Positions 52,406 through 61,629 of a stretch of DNA of 64,000 nt are shown here, piece after piece; the first letter of the stretch is position 1; every line of letters begins with the position of its first letter. The translations under genes were made by a program, and so were the position numbers. The notes under the pieces are model-generated. The model was not told the origin of the DNA. It did not search any database and saw only the letters and a list, made by a program, of their open reading frames with translations. The stretch is from Halolamina rubra (GTDB lineage: Archaea; Halobacteriota; Halobacteria; Halobacteriales; Haloferacaceae), in contig NZ_BBJN01000039.1 in the NCBI RefSeq assembly GCF_000739555.1, forward strand, positions 79,641 through 143,640. The letters are read 5' to 3'.

Positions 52406-52494
52406 GCGAGCGGGAGCCCGACCTCGACTCGGCGCTCGAGGCCGTCGACGACGCCGTCGGCGTCGCGCTAGACGCCGAGGATTCGCCAAAGTAA
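52402..52494 (+). CDS. Very short acidic protein coupled to the VOC gene
   Basis: A 30-residue frame starting with GTG inside the VOC stop (GTGA overlap) reads MSEREPDLDSALEAVDDAVG and ends DAEDSPK. Acidic composition and high third-position GC fit the genome's coding style, but the size makes it uncertain. The following gap (52495-52690) shows a TATA-like TTTATCA near 52555 and no clear gene. Confidence 0.4.
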   Translation: MSEREPDLDSALEAVDDAVGVALDAEDSPK

Positions 52495-52690
52495 GGCACC
52501 GTCGGCGGCTTGTTTCAGGGTTCCTGTCTCGCCAGCTGGTGACTGAGCCGGGAGTTTATCACGGATAGCGCGGCCACGACCGTCGATGCGCTGAGAACAG
52601 CCCCGGGGCGTCAGCGGTAGTGCGGCACGCGCCTCGGGCGTCGACGGGCCGCCTGTTCGCCAGCCTCGTGAGCGACTGCGTCGACGACGG

Positions 52691-53509
52691 CTACTCCCGG
52701 ACGTCGTCGGCCGCCGCGACCAGCTCCCGGGTTCGCTCCTCGCTCACGGGGTCGCCGGAGGCGTCGCCGGCCTTGAGCGCGGTGCCGACGATGACGCCGT
52801 CGGCGACCGAGAGGATCTCCCCGACCGTGTCGGCGGTGACACCGCTCCCGACGAACAGCGGCACGTCCAGCCCGAACTCCGCCCGGCGGTCGGCAGCCTG
52901 CTGGAGCTCCTCCCGGTCGACGGCGTGGCCGGTCCCCATCCCGGAGACGACCGTCGCGTCGGCCAGCCCGCGCTCGACGTTGTCCGCGAACGACTCGGCG
53001 GTGAAGTCCTCCGCGGCGATGGGTGCGGAGTGTTTCACGTCATGGTCGGCGAGCACCTTCACGTCGGCGCCGAGGCGCTCCCGCTCCCGCATCGTCTCGT
53101 AGGCCTTCCCCTCGATGATCCCCTGATCGGCCACGCGAGCGCCGGTGTGAATGTTGACGCGCATGAACTCGGCGCCGACGGCCTGTGCGACCGCGAGATC
53201 GGCGGCGGCGTCGTTCCGGAGCACGTTCACGCCCACCGGCAGGGCCACCTCGTCGGCGACGGCGCCGGCCGCGCGGGTCATCGAGGCGACGACGTGTTTG
53301 GGCACGTCGTCGGGGTAGAACGGTGCGTCACCGAAGTTCTCCACCATCACGGCGTCGACGGCGCCGGCTTCCAGCGCGCGGGCGTCGGCGCGGGCACGGT
53401 CGATCACGGCGCTTCGGTTGCCGTCGAACTTCGGCGCCCCCGGAAGCGGGTCGAGATGGACCATCCCGACGACGGGCTGGCTGTGGCCGAACGTGGCTTC
53501 GAGATCCAT
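52691..53509 (-). CDS. BtpA/SgcQ family protein
   Basis: This 272-residue TIM-barrel protein of the BtpA family has the family start PVVGMVHLDPLPGAPKFDGN, then MVENFGDAPFYPDDVPKHV and the phosphate-type loop VPLFVGSGVTADTVGEIL near the end. Cyanobacterial BtpA stabilises photosystem I, but most members are uncharacterised and resemble phosphate-sugar-binding barrels. In haloarchaea it is likely metabolic. The HisG-like gene lies upstream on the same strand with a 52-base gap. Confidence 0.85.
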   Translation of the reverse strand: MDLEATFGHSQPVVGMVHLDPLPGAPKFDGNRSAVIDRARADARALEAGAVDAVMVENFGDAPFYPDDVPKHVVASMTRAAGAVADEVALPVGVNVLRNDAAADLAVAQAVGAEFMRVNIHTGARVADQGIIEGKAYETMRERERLGADVKVLADHDVKHSAPIAAEDFTAESFADNVERGLADATVVSGMGTGHAVDREELQQAADRRAEFGLDVPLFVGSGVTADTVGEILSVADGVIVGTALKAGDASGDPVSEERTRELVAAADDVRE

Positions 53510-53561
53510 AGCCGGGGGTCGGACCGGGCCGGGTAAGCTCTGACGACTCCGGACCGACGGC

Positions 53562-54470
53562 CTACGCCCAGAGCTCCGTCTCCTCGCGGAGCCCGCCGGT
53601 GATGATCGAGCGAACGGTCTCGATCTCGGCGTCGACCTCGGCGGTGTTCTCGAGCAGCACGGTCTCGCTGGGGAACAGCTGCTCGCCCAGCACGAGCCCG
53701 TGATCCCGGGCGGTGTTCCCGGTCACGGTGAGGTAGACGCCGACGCCCGCCGCCGCGATCGCGGCCTCCTCCTCCTGGCCGTTCTCGGGGTAGACGAACT
53801 CGACCCCCTCGAGCGCGTCCATCCCCAGAACCGCCTCGACCAGCCGTTCGTACCGCGGCGAGATACACATCGGCCCCTCGTAGCCGGCGAGGAACTCCCG
53901 GTCGAGCTCGGTGCCGGACGGCGCGACCTCGGGAGTCCCCAGCAGCGTGTGGTACACCGTGTCCCCGAGCCCGGTGACGACGCGCACGTCCGACTCCGTC
54001 GGGTCGATCCGCTCGTTCACGTCCCCGAGGTCGGACAGTCCTGTCGGGCCGAGCGAGACGACCTCCTCCAGCACCAGGTCGGCGGCGTCGAAGCCGAGCG
54101 CGAACTCGTGGGTACGCAGCGCGCGGAACGGCTCCTCGCGGCCGACGAGATGCACGGGCGTCCCGTCGAGTTCGACCGTGAGGCTGTCGAACACGATCCG
54201 TCGTGGCTTCCCCTCGCGGTCGTCACGGAGCAGCGTGAACTCCGGACCCGTCGGATCGGCGGGCACTGAGTACTCGACGAGCCGCTCGTAGCTCCCCTTC
54301 TCGGCGGTCTGTTCGCCCTTCGTGATCGCCTTCTCGTACCGGAGCACGGAGGTCACCTGATCGACCGTCGCCTCGGCGTCCTCGGTGTCGGCGACGGCGG
54401 CGACCCGCTCGAGGACGGCCTCCAGCGGCCGCCCCTTCCGGGGAACTGCGACGGGTACCGGCTCAGTCAT
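53562..54470 (-). CDS. HisG-like (ATP phosphoribosyltransferase-fold) protein
   Basis: This 302-residue protein begins VAVPRKGRPLEAVLERVAAV, close to the HisG opening. It also carries a PRPP-loop-like motif, VTGNTARDHGLVLGEQ, where HisG has TGxTLRxNGL. The middle (DAADLVLEEVVSLGPTGLSD) fits the periplasmic-binding-type fold. About 70 residues of charged sequence near the N-terminus (KAITKGEQTAEKGSYERLV) are unlike true HisG. It is probably a paralogue with a different acceptor for phosphoribosyl transfer, or non-catalytic. No other his genes lie nearby. Confidence 0.6.
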   Translation of the reverse strand: MTEPVPVAVPRKGRPLEAVLERVAAVADTEDAEATVDQVTSVLRYEKAITKGEQTAEKGSYERLVEYSVPADPTGPEFTLLRDDREGKPRRIVFDSLTVELDGTPVHLVGREEPFRALRTHEFALGFDAADLVLEEVVSLGPTGLSDLGDVNERIDPTESDVRVVTGLGDTVYHTLLGTPEVAPSGTELDREFLAGYEGPMCISPRYERLVEAVLGMDALEGVEFVYPENGQEEEAAIAAAGVGVYLTVTGNTARDHGLVLGEQLFPSETVLLENTAEVDAEIETVRSIITGGLREETELWA

Positions 54471-54569
54471 TGTGCGTTCGAGGGGGCCGACGGAAAAAGC
54501 GGTTGCGGAAGTGGCCGAGAGCCCGAACGGCTAACCCCTCGGCGACGAGAGTGAGAGGCGTGATCCGCC

Positions 54570-54743
54570 GTGGCACTCGGTGAGACGATCCTGCTCGTCG
54601 GCGTCGCCCTCGCGGTCTGGGGTGCGATCAGCGTGCTGCTCGACGCACTCGTCGGCGACGGGAACCGATGGTTCGTCGGCTATCTGGTGGGGTTACTGCT
54701 GGGGCTCGCCGTCGTCGGCTACCTGCTGCTGACACGGACCTGA
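54570..54743 (+). CDS. Small two-helix membrane protein
   Basis: This 57-residue protein starts with GTG and is not detectable as a long frame. Helix one is TILLVGVALAVWGAISVLL (about 6-24), followed by a loop GDGNRWF and helix two VGYLVGLLLGLAVVGYLLL (about 36-54). No family is recognised. It is divergent from the HisG-like gene. Confidence 0.55.
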   Translation: MALGETILLVGVALAVWGAISVLLDALVGDGNRWFVGYLVGLLLGLAVVGYLLLTRT

Positions 54744-54765
54744 GCGATAAGGGGGTCGGGATCAG

Positions 54766-55527
54766 TCAGTGCGTGTCGCCCGCGAACTCCACCCGGGTGC
54801 CGTCGTAGCGGCAGTCCTCGAGCGCGTGCTTGGCGGCGATGCCGGCGTCGTGTGGCGTCGGGCCGTGGCCGACGCCGACTTTCAGCTCCACGTCGGCGTC
54901 GTCGCTGACGTGGTCGATCGCGGCCTCGTACTCGGCCTCGCTCATCTCCGGGACGACCGCGATCACGTTGTCGCCGCCGACGAAGAAGGAGAGGGCGCCG
55001 TGGGCCTCGCGCATGTGCCGCATCAGGCTGGCGTACGCCTGCTCGATCCGGATGAACGAGTCGAACTCGTTCAGCCGGTCGGTGTACTTCCCGGTCGCGT
55101 CGTTCACGTCGAAGTGGGCGATCGCCACGTCGCTGGCCTCCGGCGGGCGGTAGTCGCCGGCCAGCACCTCGCGTCGACCACGGTCCTGTGCGCTGCCGGC
55201 CTCCTGGACCCGCTCAGTCGCTCCTTCGAGCGCCTCGATCGGCACGGAATCGACGGCGGTGCCGAGGCTGACCGAGATCGGGTAGCGGTTGCCGATCGAC
55301 TCCTGGAGGAGCTCGTGGTCGGCCCCGTCGAGGCCGTTGGTGACGGCGACCATGTTGTCGAAGCGGGTGAAGAAGGCGTAGCCGTCGCGGGAGCCGACGA
55401 ACTGCGCGATGTCCGCGAACAGCCGGGACTGGAGCGTCTGGAGGTCCATCTCCCGGCGCGGTTCGGGCTCGACGGTCCACGGGCCGTAGTTGTCGATCTG
55501 GATGTGGGTGAGCTGCAGCCGACTCAT
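54766..55527 (-). CDS. gch3: GTP cyclohydrolase III
   Basis: This 253-residue archaeal GTP cyclohydrolase (MJ0145/ArfA type) opens GTP to a formylaminopyrimidine, the first step of riboflavin and F420 biosynthesis in archaea. The start QLTHIQIDNYGPWTVEPEPR and the paired nucleotide-cyclase-like motifs FFTRFDNMVAVTNG and FFVGGDNVIAV are characteristic of this enzyme. AHFDVNDATGKYTD lies at the second metal site. An F420-type oxidoreductase is encoded at 8001-8950. It is followed on the same strand by nothing coupled, and the small membrane gene converges on it. Confidence 0.92.
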   Translation of the reverse strand: MSRLQLTHIQIDNYGPWTVEPEPRREMDLQTLQSRLFADIAQFVGSRDGYAFFTRFDNMVAVTNGLDGADHELLQESIGNRYPISVSLGTAVDSVPIEALEGATERVQEAGSAQDRGRREVLAGDYRPPEASDVAIAHFDVNDATGKYTDRLNEFDSFIRIEQAYASLMRHMREAHGALSFFVGGDNVIAVVPEMSEAEYEAAIDHVSDDADVELKVGVGHGPTPHDAGIAAKHALEDCRYDGTRVEFAGDTH

Positions 55528-55588
55528 CTCGCTCCCGGATCGGGGGGTCGCGCAGTTGTAGTTTGGTATTCCCGAATGTGGGAGGGCC

Positions 55589-56248
55589 CTACCGCAGCGG
55601 CGTCAGCAGCAGGCCGGCGTAGTACTTCGGCGCGCTCCTGCGCGACCGTGCCAGCGCGACCCGCAGCGCCTCGTCGGCGTCGTCGAACACGCCCGGCCCG
55701 TGCCCGACGAGGATCCGGTCGGGCGAGACGTTGCGGAGCGCGCTCCGCGGCGGGAACAGCCGCAGCGCCGGGTGGACGCCGAGCCGCTCGGCGTCGGTGG
55801 TGAAGAAATCGACCGTGCCGACGGCCTCCGGCACGATCAGCGTCCCGCTCTCGCGGTCGTACAGCGCCACCTCGTGCCAGAGCCGGTTGTCGACCACCGT
55901 GATCGTCAGGAACTCCGTCTCCGGGAGCGCGCGGCTGTACACCGTCGTCTCGCAGTCGAGCTCGTCGGCGACGCCGGCCAGCGTCTCGGGCAGCGAGACC
56001 GGCACGCCGTGGCGCTCGGCGACCGCGGCCGTGTCGCGCTTGTGGCGGTCCAGCAGCAGCGTCACCCCGGCCACCTCGCCCAGCGAGGCGAGTTCCTCGT
56101 CGAGCCCCGGGGCGTCGACGGGGTCGATCACCCAGACGCCGGCCTCGGTCTCGACCGCGTGGCTGGTCCGGTGCATCCGGTCGACCTCCTCGGCCAGGGT
56201 CCAGCTGATGCCGCCCTCCCACCGATCGACGACCTCGAGTTCGCTCAT
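55589..56248 (-). CDS. Metallo-beta-lactamase-fold protein with altered metal motif
   Basis: This 219-residue protein looks like a metallo-beta-lactamase fold (HAVETEAGVWVIDPVDAPGL at the start, VGHGPGVFDDADEALRVAL near the end). The HxHxDH zinc motif is replaced by LDRHKRDTAAVAERHG, keeping only His-x2-Asp. It may bind one metal or none. A lactonase or glyoxalase-II-like origin is likely. Its function is unknown. Confidence 0.65.
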   Translation of the reverse strand: MSELEVVDRWEGGISWTLAEEVDRMHRTSHAVETEAGVWVIDPVDAPGLDEELASLGEVAGVTLLLDRHKRDTAAVAERHGVPVSLPETLAGVADELDCETTVYSRALPETEFLTITVVDNRLWHEVALYDRESGTLIVPEAVGTVDFFTTDAERLGVHPALRLFPPRSALRNVSPDRILVGHGPGVFDDADEALRVALARSRRSAPKYYAGLLLTPLR

Positions 56249-56334
56249 ACCGACCGTTCGCCCCCACGGGGCTTAACTCTCGGCGGCACCGGCCCGCCGC
56301 AGCGTTTACCCCTGTCAACGGCCAACCACGATCC

Positions 56335-56778
56335 ATGGGTGACGAGATCGCCGCGGCGTTCGACGGTATCGACCCGGCGGACGTGCCCGAATCGGTCGAC
56401 CGCGCCGCGCTCGAACGGATGCGCACCGTCGCGATGGTGCTCGACGAGTCGATCGAGCTCCCGGTGATCGAGTACCGGATCGGCGTCGACCCGCTGCTGT
56501 CGATGCTCCCCGGCGTCGGCGACGCGATCAGCGCCGGGATCTCGCTGTACATCGTCGTCGAGTCGGCGCGCCTCGGCGTCTCGTTCACGACGCTGCTGGG
56601 GATGCTCGCCCGGATCGGCGTCGACTTCGCGGGCGGCTCGATCCCGATCGTCGGCCCGGTGTTCGACGCCGCGTTCAAGGCGAACAAGTGGAACGTCGAG
56701 GCGGCGATCGACGACCTGTTCCCCGAGGACGACGACGAGGCGGCCGACCGAACGGTCGTCGAGATCCCGGTCGAGTAG
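56335..56778 (+). CDS. DUF4112-type membrane protein
   Basis: This 147-residue protein matches the DUF4112 pattern: VLDESIELPVIEYRIGVDPL, then LLSMLPGVGDAISAGISLYI and SIPIVGPVFDAAFKANKWNV, with two helical membrane-inserted stretches. The C-terminal 20 residues are acidic. Function is unknown throughout the family. A TATA-like GTTTACC lies 25-31 bases before the ATG, implying a leaderless transcript. Confidence 0.8.
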   Translation: MGDEIAAAFDGIDPADVPESVDRAALERMRTVAMVLDESIELPVIEYRIGVDPLLSMLPGVGDAISAGISLYIVVESARLGVSFTTLLGMLARIGVDFAGGSIPIVGPVFDAAFKANKWNVEAAIDDLFPEDDDEAADRTVVEIPVE

Positions 56779-56825
56779 TCGCGGCGAGCCGGCGCTTTTT
56801 GGTGATCGACGCCGTAGCCCCGTTC

Positions 56826-57638
56826 GTGCAGTTCCAGGGGGCGATCCTCGACGTCGACGGCACCGTGGTACGCGGCGAGGAGCGGCTCCCGGGCGCCGCC
56901 GAGGGGTTGGCGGCGCTCGCCTCCCGGTCGATCCCGCGGCTGTTCGTCTCCAACAACCCGACCCGGCCGGCGACGGCGTACGCCGAGAAGCTCCGGCGCG
57001 CGGGCGTCGACGCCGCGCCGTCGGAGATCCTCACGGCCGGCGCGAGCACGGTCGCCTACCTCGGCCGCCACCACACCGGCGAAACGGTGTATCTCGTCGG
57101 CGAGCGCGGCCTGCGCGAACAGCTCGAGAGCGCGGGGTTCGACGTCGTCGTCGCCGGCCGACACGGCAACCCCGAGCGCGGCGCCGACGTGGCAGTGGTG
57201 TCGATCGATCGGGAGTTCGACTACGACACGCTCACCACCGCCGTCCGGACGATCCGGACCGAGGAGCTCCCGGTCGTCGGAACCGACCCCGACGCCGTCA
57301 TCCCGGCGGCGGCGGGCGACGTGCCGGGCTCGGGGTCGATGATCGCCGCCGTCGCCGACGCGGTCGAGCGCGAGCCGGAGGCCGTGCTCGGCAAGCCCCA
57401 CGAGATCACGCGGGAACTGGCGCTAGACCGGCTGGACTGCGACCCCGCGGACTGTCTGGTCGTCGGCGACCGGCTCGACACCGACATCGCGCTCGGCGGC
57501 GAGCAGATGACGACGGTGCTCGTGCGGTCGGGCGTCGCCGACGAGTCGCGGATCGAACGGTCGTCGGTGGCGCCGGACTACGTCGTCGACTCCCTCGCCG
57601 ACGTCCGCGCGGTGCTCGACGGCGACGCCGGTGAGTGA
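56826..57638 (+). CDS. HAD-IIA (NagD-like) phosphatase
   Basis: This 270-residue HAD phosphatase of subclass IIA has motif I LDVDGTVVRG with the nucleophilic Asp, motif II FVSNNPTRP, the C2B cap in the middle and motifs III/IV in GKPHEI and VVGDRLDTDIALG. The substrate may be a sugar phosphate, nucleotide or glycerol phosphate. Two GTG starts are possible (56802 and 56826). The later is chosen because a TATA-like GCTTTTTGG lies 25-32 bases ahead of it and the fold begins there. Confidence 0.85.
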   Translation: MQFQGAILDVDGTVVRGEERLPGAAEGLAALASRSIPRLFVSNNPTRPATAYAEKLRRAGVDAAPSEILTAGASTVAYLGRHHTGETVYLVGERGLREQLESAGFDVVVAGRHGNPERGADVAVVSIDREFDYDTLTTAVRTIRTEELPVVGTDPDAVIPAAAGDVPGSGSMIAAVADAVEREPEAVLGKPHEITRELALDRLDCDPADCLVVGDRLDTDIALGGEQMTTVLVRSGVADESRIERSSVAPDYVVDSLADVRAVLDGDAGE

Positions 57639-57683
57639 GTCGGAGTCGAACCGCTTAACCGCGGTTCCGCCCCATCGCGGGGC

Positions 57684-58475
57684 ATGAGCGAACCACGTAT
57701 TCTGGTGACCAACGACGACGGGATCGAGAGCCCGGGGTTCCGGGCGCTCTACGACGCCCTGGAGGCGGTGGGCGACCCGATCGCCGTCGCGCCGTACTCG
57801 AACCAGAGCGCGGTCGGTCGCGCCCGCTCCTTCGAGGCGACGGTCCACGAGTACGAGCTCGGCTACGCCGTCGAGGGGACGCCCGTCGACTGCGTCATCG
57901 CCGGCGTCGAGGCGCTCTGTCCGGACGTGGACATGGTCGTCGCCGGCTGTAACAAGGGCGCGAACCTCGGCGCCTACGTGATGGGTCGGTCCGGCACCGT
58001 CTCGGCGGCCGTCGAGGCCGCGTTCTTCGACGTGCCGGCGATCGCCGTCTCTCAGTACGTCCCCACCGACGGCGACGAGGAGTTCGAGAACATCAGCCCG
58101 CCGAAGGAGGCGTACGCCGACGCGAGCGAGGCCGCCGCCTACCTGGTCGAGCAGTCGCTGGACACGGGCGTGTTCGACGAGGTGGACTACCTCAACGTCA
58201 ACGCGCCCGCGCCGGACGACGCGCCCGAGCGACCGGAGATGGTCGTCACCGACCCCTCGCCGCTGTACGCGATGACCGCCGACTTCGACGGCGACACGAT
58301 CAGGCTCGAGGACAAGGTGTGGCAGCGGATGCAGAACGGCGACATCCCCGACGAGAACGGGACGGACCGCCGCGCCGTCGTCGACGGGAAGATCAGCGTC
58401 TCGCCGCTGACGGCGCCGCACAGCGTCGAGCGACACGACCGCCTCGACGACGTGGCGGCGACGTACAACCTCTAG
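57684..58475 (+). CDS. surE: 5'/3'-nucleotidase SurE
   Basis: This 263-residue survival protein SurE is a divalent-metal-dependent nucleotidase of the cytoplasm. The diagnostic start ILVTNDDGIESPGFRAL holds the metal-binding Asp pair. PYSNQSAVGR and VVAGCNKGANLG supply further ligands, and MGRSGTVSAAVEAAF completes the Rossmann-like site. The length is typical. A TATA-like CTTAACC lies 24-30 bases before the ATG. Confidence 0.92.
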   Translation: MSEPRILVTNDDGIESPGFRALYDALEAVGDPIAVAPYSNQSAVGRARSFEATVHEYELGYAVEGTPVDCVIAGVEALCPDVDMVVAGCNKGANLGAYVMGRSGTVSAAVEAAFFDVPAIAVSQYVPTDGDEEFENISPPKEAYADASEAAAYLVEQSLDTGVFDEVDYLNVNAPAPDDAPERPEMVVTDPSPLYAMTADFDGDTIRLEDKVWQRMQNGDIPDENGTDRRAVVDGKISVSPLTAPHSVERHDRLDDVAATYNL

Positions 58476-58491
58476 CTGCCCGCCGACCGAC

Positions 58492-60249
58492 TCAGTTGTA
58501 CGTCTCCTCCCGCAGCACCGTCACCCGGGTGCCGTCGTGGACGGCGACGACGCGGTCCGCCTGTCCGTAGAAGGTCACGTTCCGCACGGTGACCGACTCG
58601 TTCGTCCCGGGCAGCGGCCGGCGGGCCGTCTCGTTCCCCTCGCTCACGAGCAGGTAGAACGAGTCGTTGCCCGCGGCGACGGAGACGTTCTGGTTCGCGA
58701 TCCGCGGATCGGCCTGTGCGGGGGCGGAGGTGAACACCGTCCGGCGCTCGCCGTCGTGATCGAGCGCGACCGCGTACGCCGTCCCGCCGCCGACGGCGGT
58801 CCACCCGCGCCGGACGGCCGTGACGGTGTCGCGCCAGCCGACGCCGCCGACGACGACCGTCGCCCGCCCGTTCGCCGCGAGCCGCCCGCGGGGGACGACC
58901 GAGAGCCAGATCCGCCTGTCGGGGTTGGCGACGATCACCCCCGAGGTGGTGACCTGCGTCGTCTCGCCGAACAGCGTGACGGGGATCGCCGACACCATCT
59001 CGTTCTCGACGCCCTCGGCGTACGTGACCTCGTAGCCGCGGACGGACGCCGGCTCGCCCGGCAGGTCGCCCTCCGTCGACACGAGGTTGACCGCGACCGC
59101 CGGGCCCGAGAACAGCGCGGCCGTGATCACGATCGCGACGACCGCGAGCTGTCGCACCGAGAGATCCCTGAGCCGCGAGTCGTCGCCCTCGGTCGCGGTC
59201 TCGTCGCCGGCGAACGGCCTCCGTTCCGGGCCGGCGACGGCGACGACGATCACCGTCGCCGCCAGCGCGATCAGGCCGAGGCCGGCCGCGCGGTAGAGCA
59301 CGTACTCGCTGCCGCCGCGGTACCAGTACACCGCCCAGAGCGACTGGCTGGCGGCGAGCAGCACGCCGCCGACCCAGAGCCGCGCCGGCGACGGCGTCGC
59401 CTCGCCCCGGCGCCGGAGCAGCACGGCCGCCAGCACGACGCCGACGAGGAGGCCGATCGCGTGGCCCTGGATCGCGATGTCGGCCCACCACGGCGTGACG
59501 AACCGCGAGCGCCCGGCGGCGGTGATCGTGGGGTTCCGCAGCGCGCTGTAGACGAGGTTCAACAGGTCCGAGGCGACGAGCGCGAGCACCGTCGCGAGCG
59601 GGTAGCGCGCCAGCGCGAACCCCGCGAACGCGAACACGACGCCGGAGAAGCCGATCACGGCGCCGACGGTGAACATCGTGAGCACGACGCCGACGACGCC
59701 CACGGCGAGCGGGAACAGGAGGAACGCCCGGGCCTTGGGGTTCCGGCGGAGCGCGTCGAGTCGTCCCCGGATCCGCGACGGCGTCGACGCCCCCGACAGC
59801 GTCGACGGCGACTCACTCGACAGCGTCGGCGTCCGCGGGTCGGAGGAGTCCGGCGGGTAGTGACCGACGGCGTACTCGACGATCGGTGCCAACGTGAGCG
59901 CGCCGAACAGGTTGCCGAGCAGGTGGCCCGGCCCGGCGTGGGCGAAGCCGGCGACGAGCATCCCCAGCGGCTCGAAGTACGACCACGCACGGAACGGGAG
60001 CACGACCGGCCGGTGCCAGTGGGCGTAGCCGCCCTGGACGAACAGGTACACCGCGAGCACGCCGGCCACGGTGACGACGGTCCCCCAGGGGACGCCGAGC
60101 ACGAACCGCTCGCGCAGGCGGTCCTGGAGGCGGCCGTCGTCGAGCGCGAGCGCGAGCGCGACGCCGCCCAGGAGGGCGACGACGACGAACAGGCGCTGGA
60201 GGAGCGCCCAGGGGACGCCCCCGAACTGGCCGACCGGCGAGACGGACAT
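58492..60249 (-). CDS. Rhomboid-family intramembrane serine protease with extracellular domain
   Basis: This 585-residue rhomboid protease cleaves membrane proteins inside the bilayer. The catalytic dyad is Ser202 in IGFSGVVFAF and His263 in IQGHAIGLLVG, with the supporting GHLLGNLFG motif at 108-116. About nine hydrophobic helices are seen, and a roughly 180-residue beta-rich C-terminal domain (about 400-585) follows the last helix, with four Asn-x-Ser/Thr sites. The extra domain is not part of ordinary rhomboids and may select substrates outside the cell. Confidence 0.85.
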   Translation of the reverse strand: MSVSPVGQFGGVPWALLQRLFVVVALLGGVALALALDDGRLQDRLRERFVLGVPWGTVVTVAGVLAVYLFVQGGYAHWHRPVVLPFRAWSYFEPLGMLVAGFAHAGPGHLLGNLFGALTLAPIVEYAVGHYPPDSSDPRTPTLSSESPSTLSGASTPSRIRGRLDALRRNPKARAFLLFPLAVGVVGVVLTMFTVGAVIGFSGVVFAFAGFALARYPLATVLALVASDLLNLVYSALRNPTITAAGRSRFVTPWWADIAIQGHAIGLLVGVVLAAVLLRRRGEATPSPARLWVGGVLLAASQSLWAVYWYRGGSEYVLYRAAGLGLIALAATVIVVAVAGPERRPFAGDETATEGDDSRLRDLSVRQLAVVAIVITAALFSGPAVAVNLVSTEGDLPGEPASVRGYEVTYAEGVENEMVSAIPVTLFGETTQVTTSGVIVANPDRRIWLSVVPRGRLAANGRATVVVGGVGWRDTVTAVRRGWTAVGGGTAYAVALDHDGERRTVFTSAPAQADPRIANQNVSVAAGNDSFYLLVSEGNETARRPLPGTNESVTVRNVTFYGQADRVVAVHDGTRVTVLREETYN

Positions 60250-60308
60250 GGGCGTAGTACTGCCGTCACCGGACTTGAAAGCTCGCCCGCCGGGCGCCGC
60301 CCGGGCGA

Positions 60309-61550
60309 CTACTCCGGCCGCGGGAGCAGCAGGTAGCAGGCGGTCGCGATCACGGCCAGCACCGCGAGCAGGAGGAACGCGGCGTCGAACAGCGCGGCGT
60401 CGGCGAACGCGCCGACGACGACCGCGCCGAGCGAGGAGACGCTGGTGAACACCGTCCGCAGCAGGCCGTAGCCGCTCCCCCGGATCTCCTCGGGCAGCCC
60501 CGCCGCGACGTAGGCGGTCGCGACCGGCGTCGAACCGCGCTGGGTGCCGAGCAGGACGACGACCGCCGCCAGCAGCAGGCGCTCGCCGGTGAGCACCAGT
60601 CCGACCAGCAGCAGCGCGTAGACGGCCGTGATCGCGACCAGCACGACGCGCTCGTTCGTTCGGTCGGCGACCCGCCCCGCGAGCGGCTGGGTGACGGCCG
60701 CGACCGCGAACAGCCCGCCGAACAGGAGCGCCGCGGTCCCCTCGCCGAGGAGCTTCACGTCGACGAGATACGTCGTGAGGAAGGCGGTCATCCCCTGGAA
60801 CGTGAAGAAGGTGAGCGTGATCGCGGCGGTCACGAGCACGATCTCCCGGTCACGGACCGCCGCGAGCACCCGGGGGAGGAGCTCCCGGAGCGAGGGCTCC
60901 GCTGGCTGCTCGGAGTCGTCGGTCGTCGACGACTCGACCTCGGACCCGGGCGCAGCGTCGACGGCGAGCCACAGCGCGGCGAACGCGACGAGGAACAGCG
61001 GGAGCTCCAGCCCGAAGCCGAGCCGCCAGCCGACGGCGGCCGCGAGCAGGCCGACCCCCGCCGGGAGCAGCGACGAGCCGACGTTTCCAACCGCCATCAC
61101 GACACCGATGGCGGTGCCGCTGTCGTCCGGGAACGCCCGCGAGAGCAGCGTCACCCGGGGCGTGGCGAACAGGCCCCCGACGATCCCGAACAGCCCCGCG
61201 CTGAGGACGAACACCGGGAACGTCGGCGAGACGGCGAACGCGGCGGCGACCGCTCCGCCCAGCGTCATCGAGCCCAGCAGCATCCGCCGCTCGCCGATCC
61301 GGTCGGTGAGCAGCCCGGCGGGGAACTGGCAGGCGCCGTACACCAGCCACATCGCGGTGACGGCGACGCCGGCGCCGGTGTTGCTCAGCGTGAACTCCGC
61401 GCGGATGTACGGCAGCGCCGCCGGCACGGAGAGCATCGTGCCGACGATCATCGCCCAGCCGAGCGCGACGGCGACGACGGTCCAGCCACGCCCGTCGCCG
61501 TGGAAGGCGGCGAGCGACTCGCGGGCGCGGCCGAGAGGTGTCGAAGGCAT
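60309..61550 (-). CDS. Major facilitator superfamily transporter
   Basis: This 413-residue MFS carrier has 12 predicted helices in two halves. The loop-2 signature appears as GLLTDRIGERRMLLGS, and its second-half echo as GRVADRTNERVVLVAI. The central loop (about 190-215) is acidic. The substrate, a metabolite or drug, cannot be predicted. Monocistronic, about 80 bases downstream of the M24 peptidase start region on the map. Confidence 0.85.
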   Translation of the reverse strand: MPSTPLGRARESLAAFHGDGRGWTVVAVALGWAMIVGTMLSVPAALPYIRAEFTLSNTGAGVAVTAMWLVYGACQFPAGLLTDRIGERRMLLGSMTLGGAVAAAFAVSPTFPVFVLSAGLFGIVGGLFATPRVTLLSRAFPDDSGTAIGVVMAVGNVGSSLLPAGVGLLAAAVGWRLGFGLELPLFLVAFAALWLAVDAAPGSEVESSTTDDSEQPAEPSLRELLPRVLAAVRDREIVLVTAAITLTFFTFQGMTAFLTTYLVDVKLLGEGTAALLFGGLFAVAAVTQPLAGRVADRTNERVVLVAITAVYALLLVGLVLTGERLLLAAVVVLLGTQRGSTPVATAYVAAGLPEEIRGSGYGLLRTVFTSVSSLGAVVVGAFADAALFDAAFLLLAVLAVIATACYLLLPRPE

Positions 61551-61629
61551 GGCGGGCGGAGCGTGCGCTACCGGAGCGGTGGGTTCGAGCGCTAAATAGC
61601 TGCGTCTCCCGGCGAACTGGCCGCTCGGG

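Noticed and set aside
52495..52690. A small RNA gene after the VOC gene
   Set aside because: A TATA-like TTTATCA is present, but there is no conserved structure or other support.
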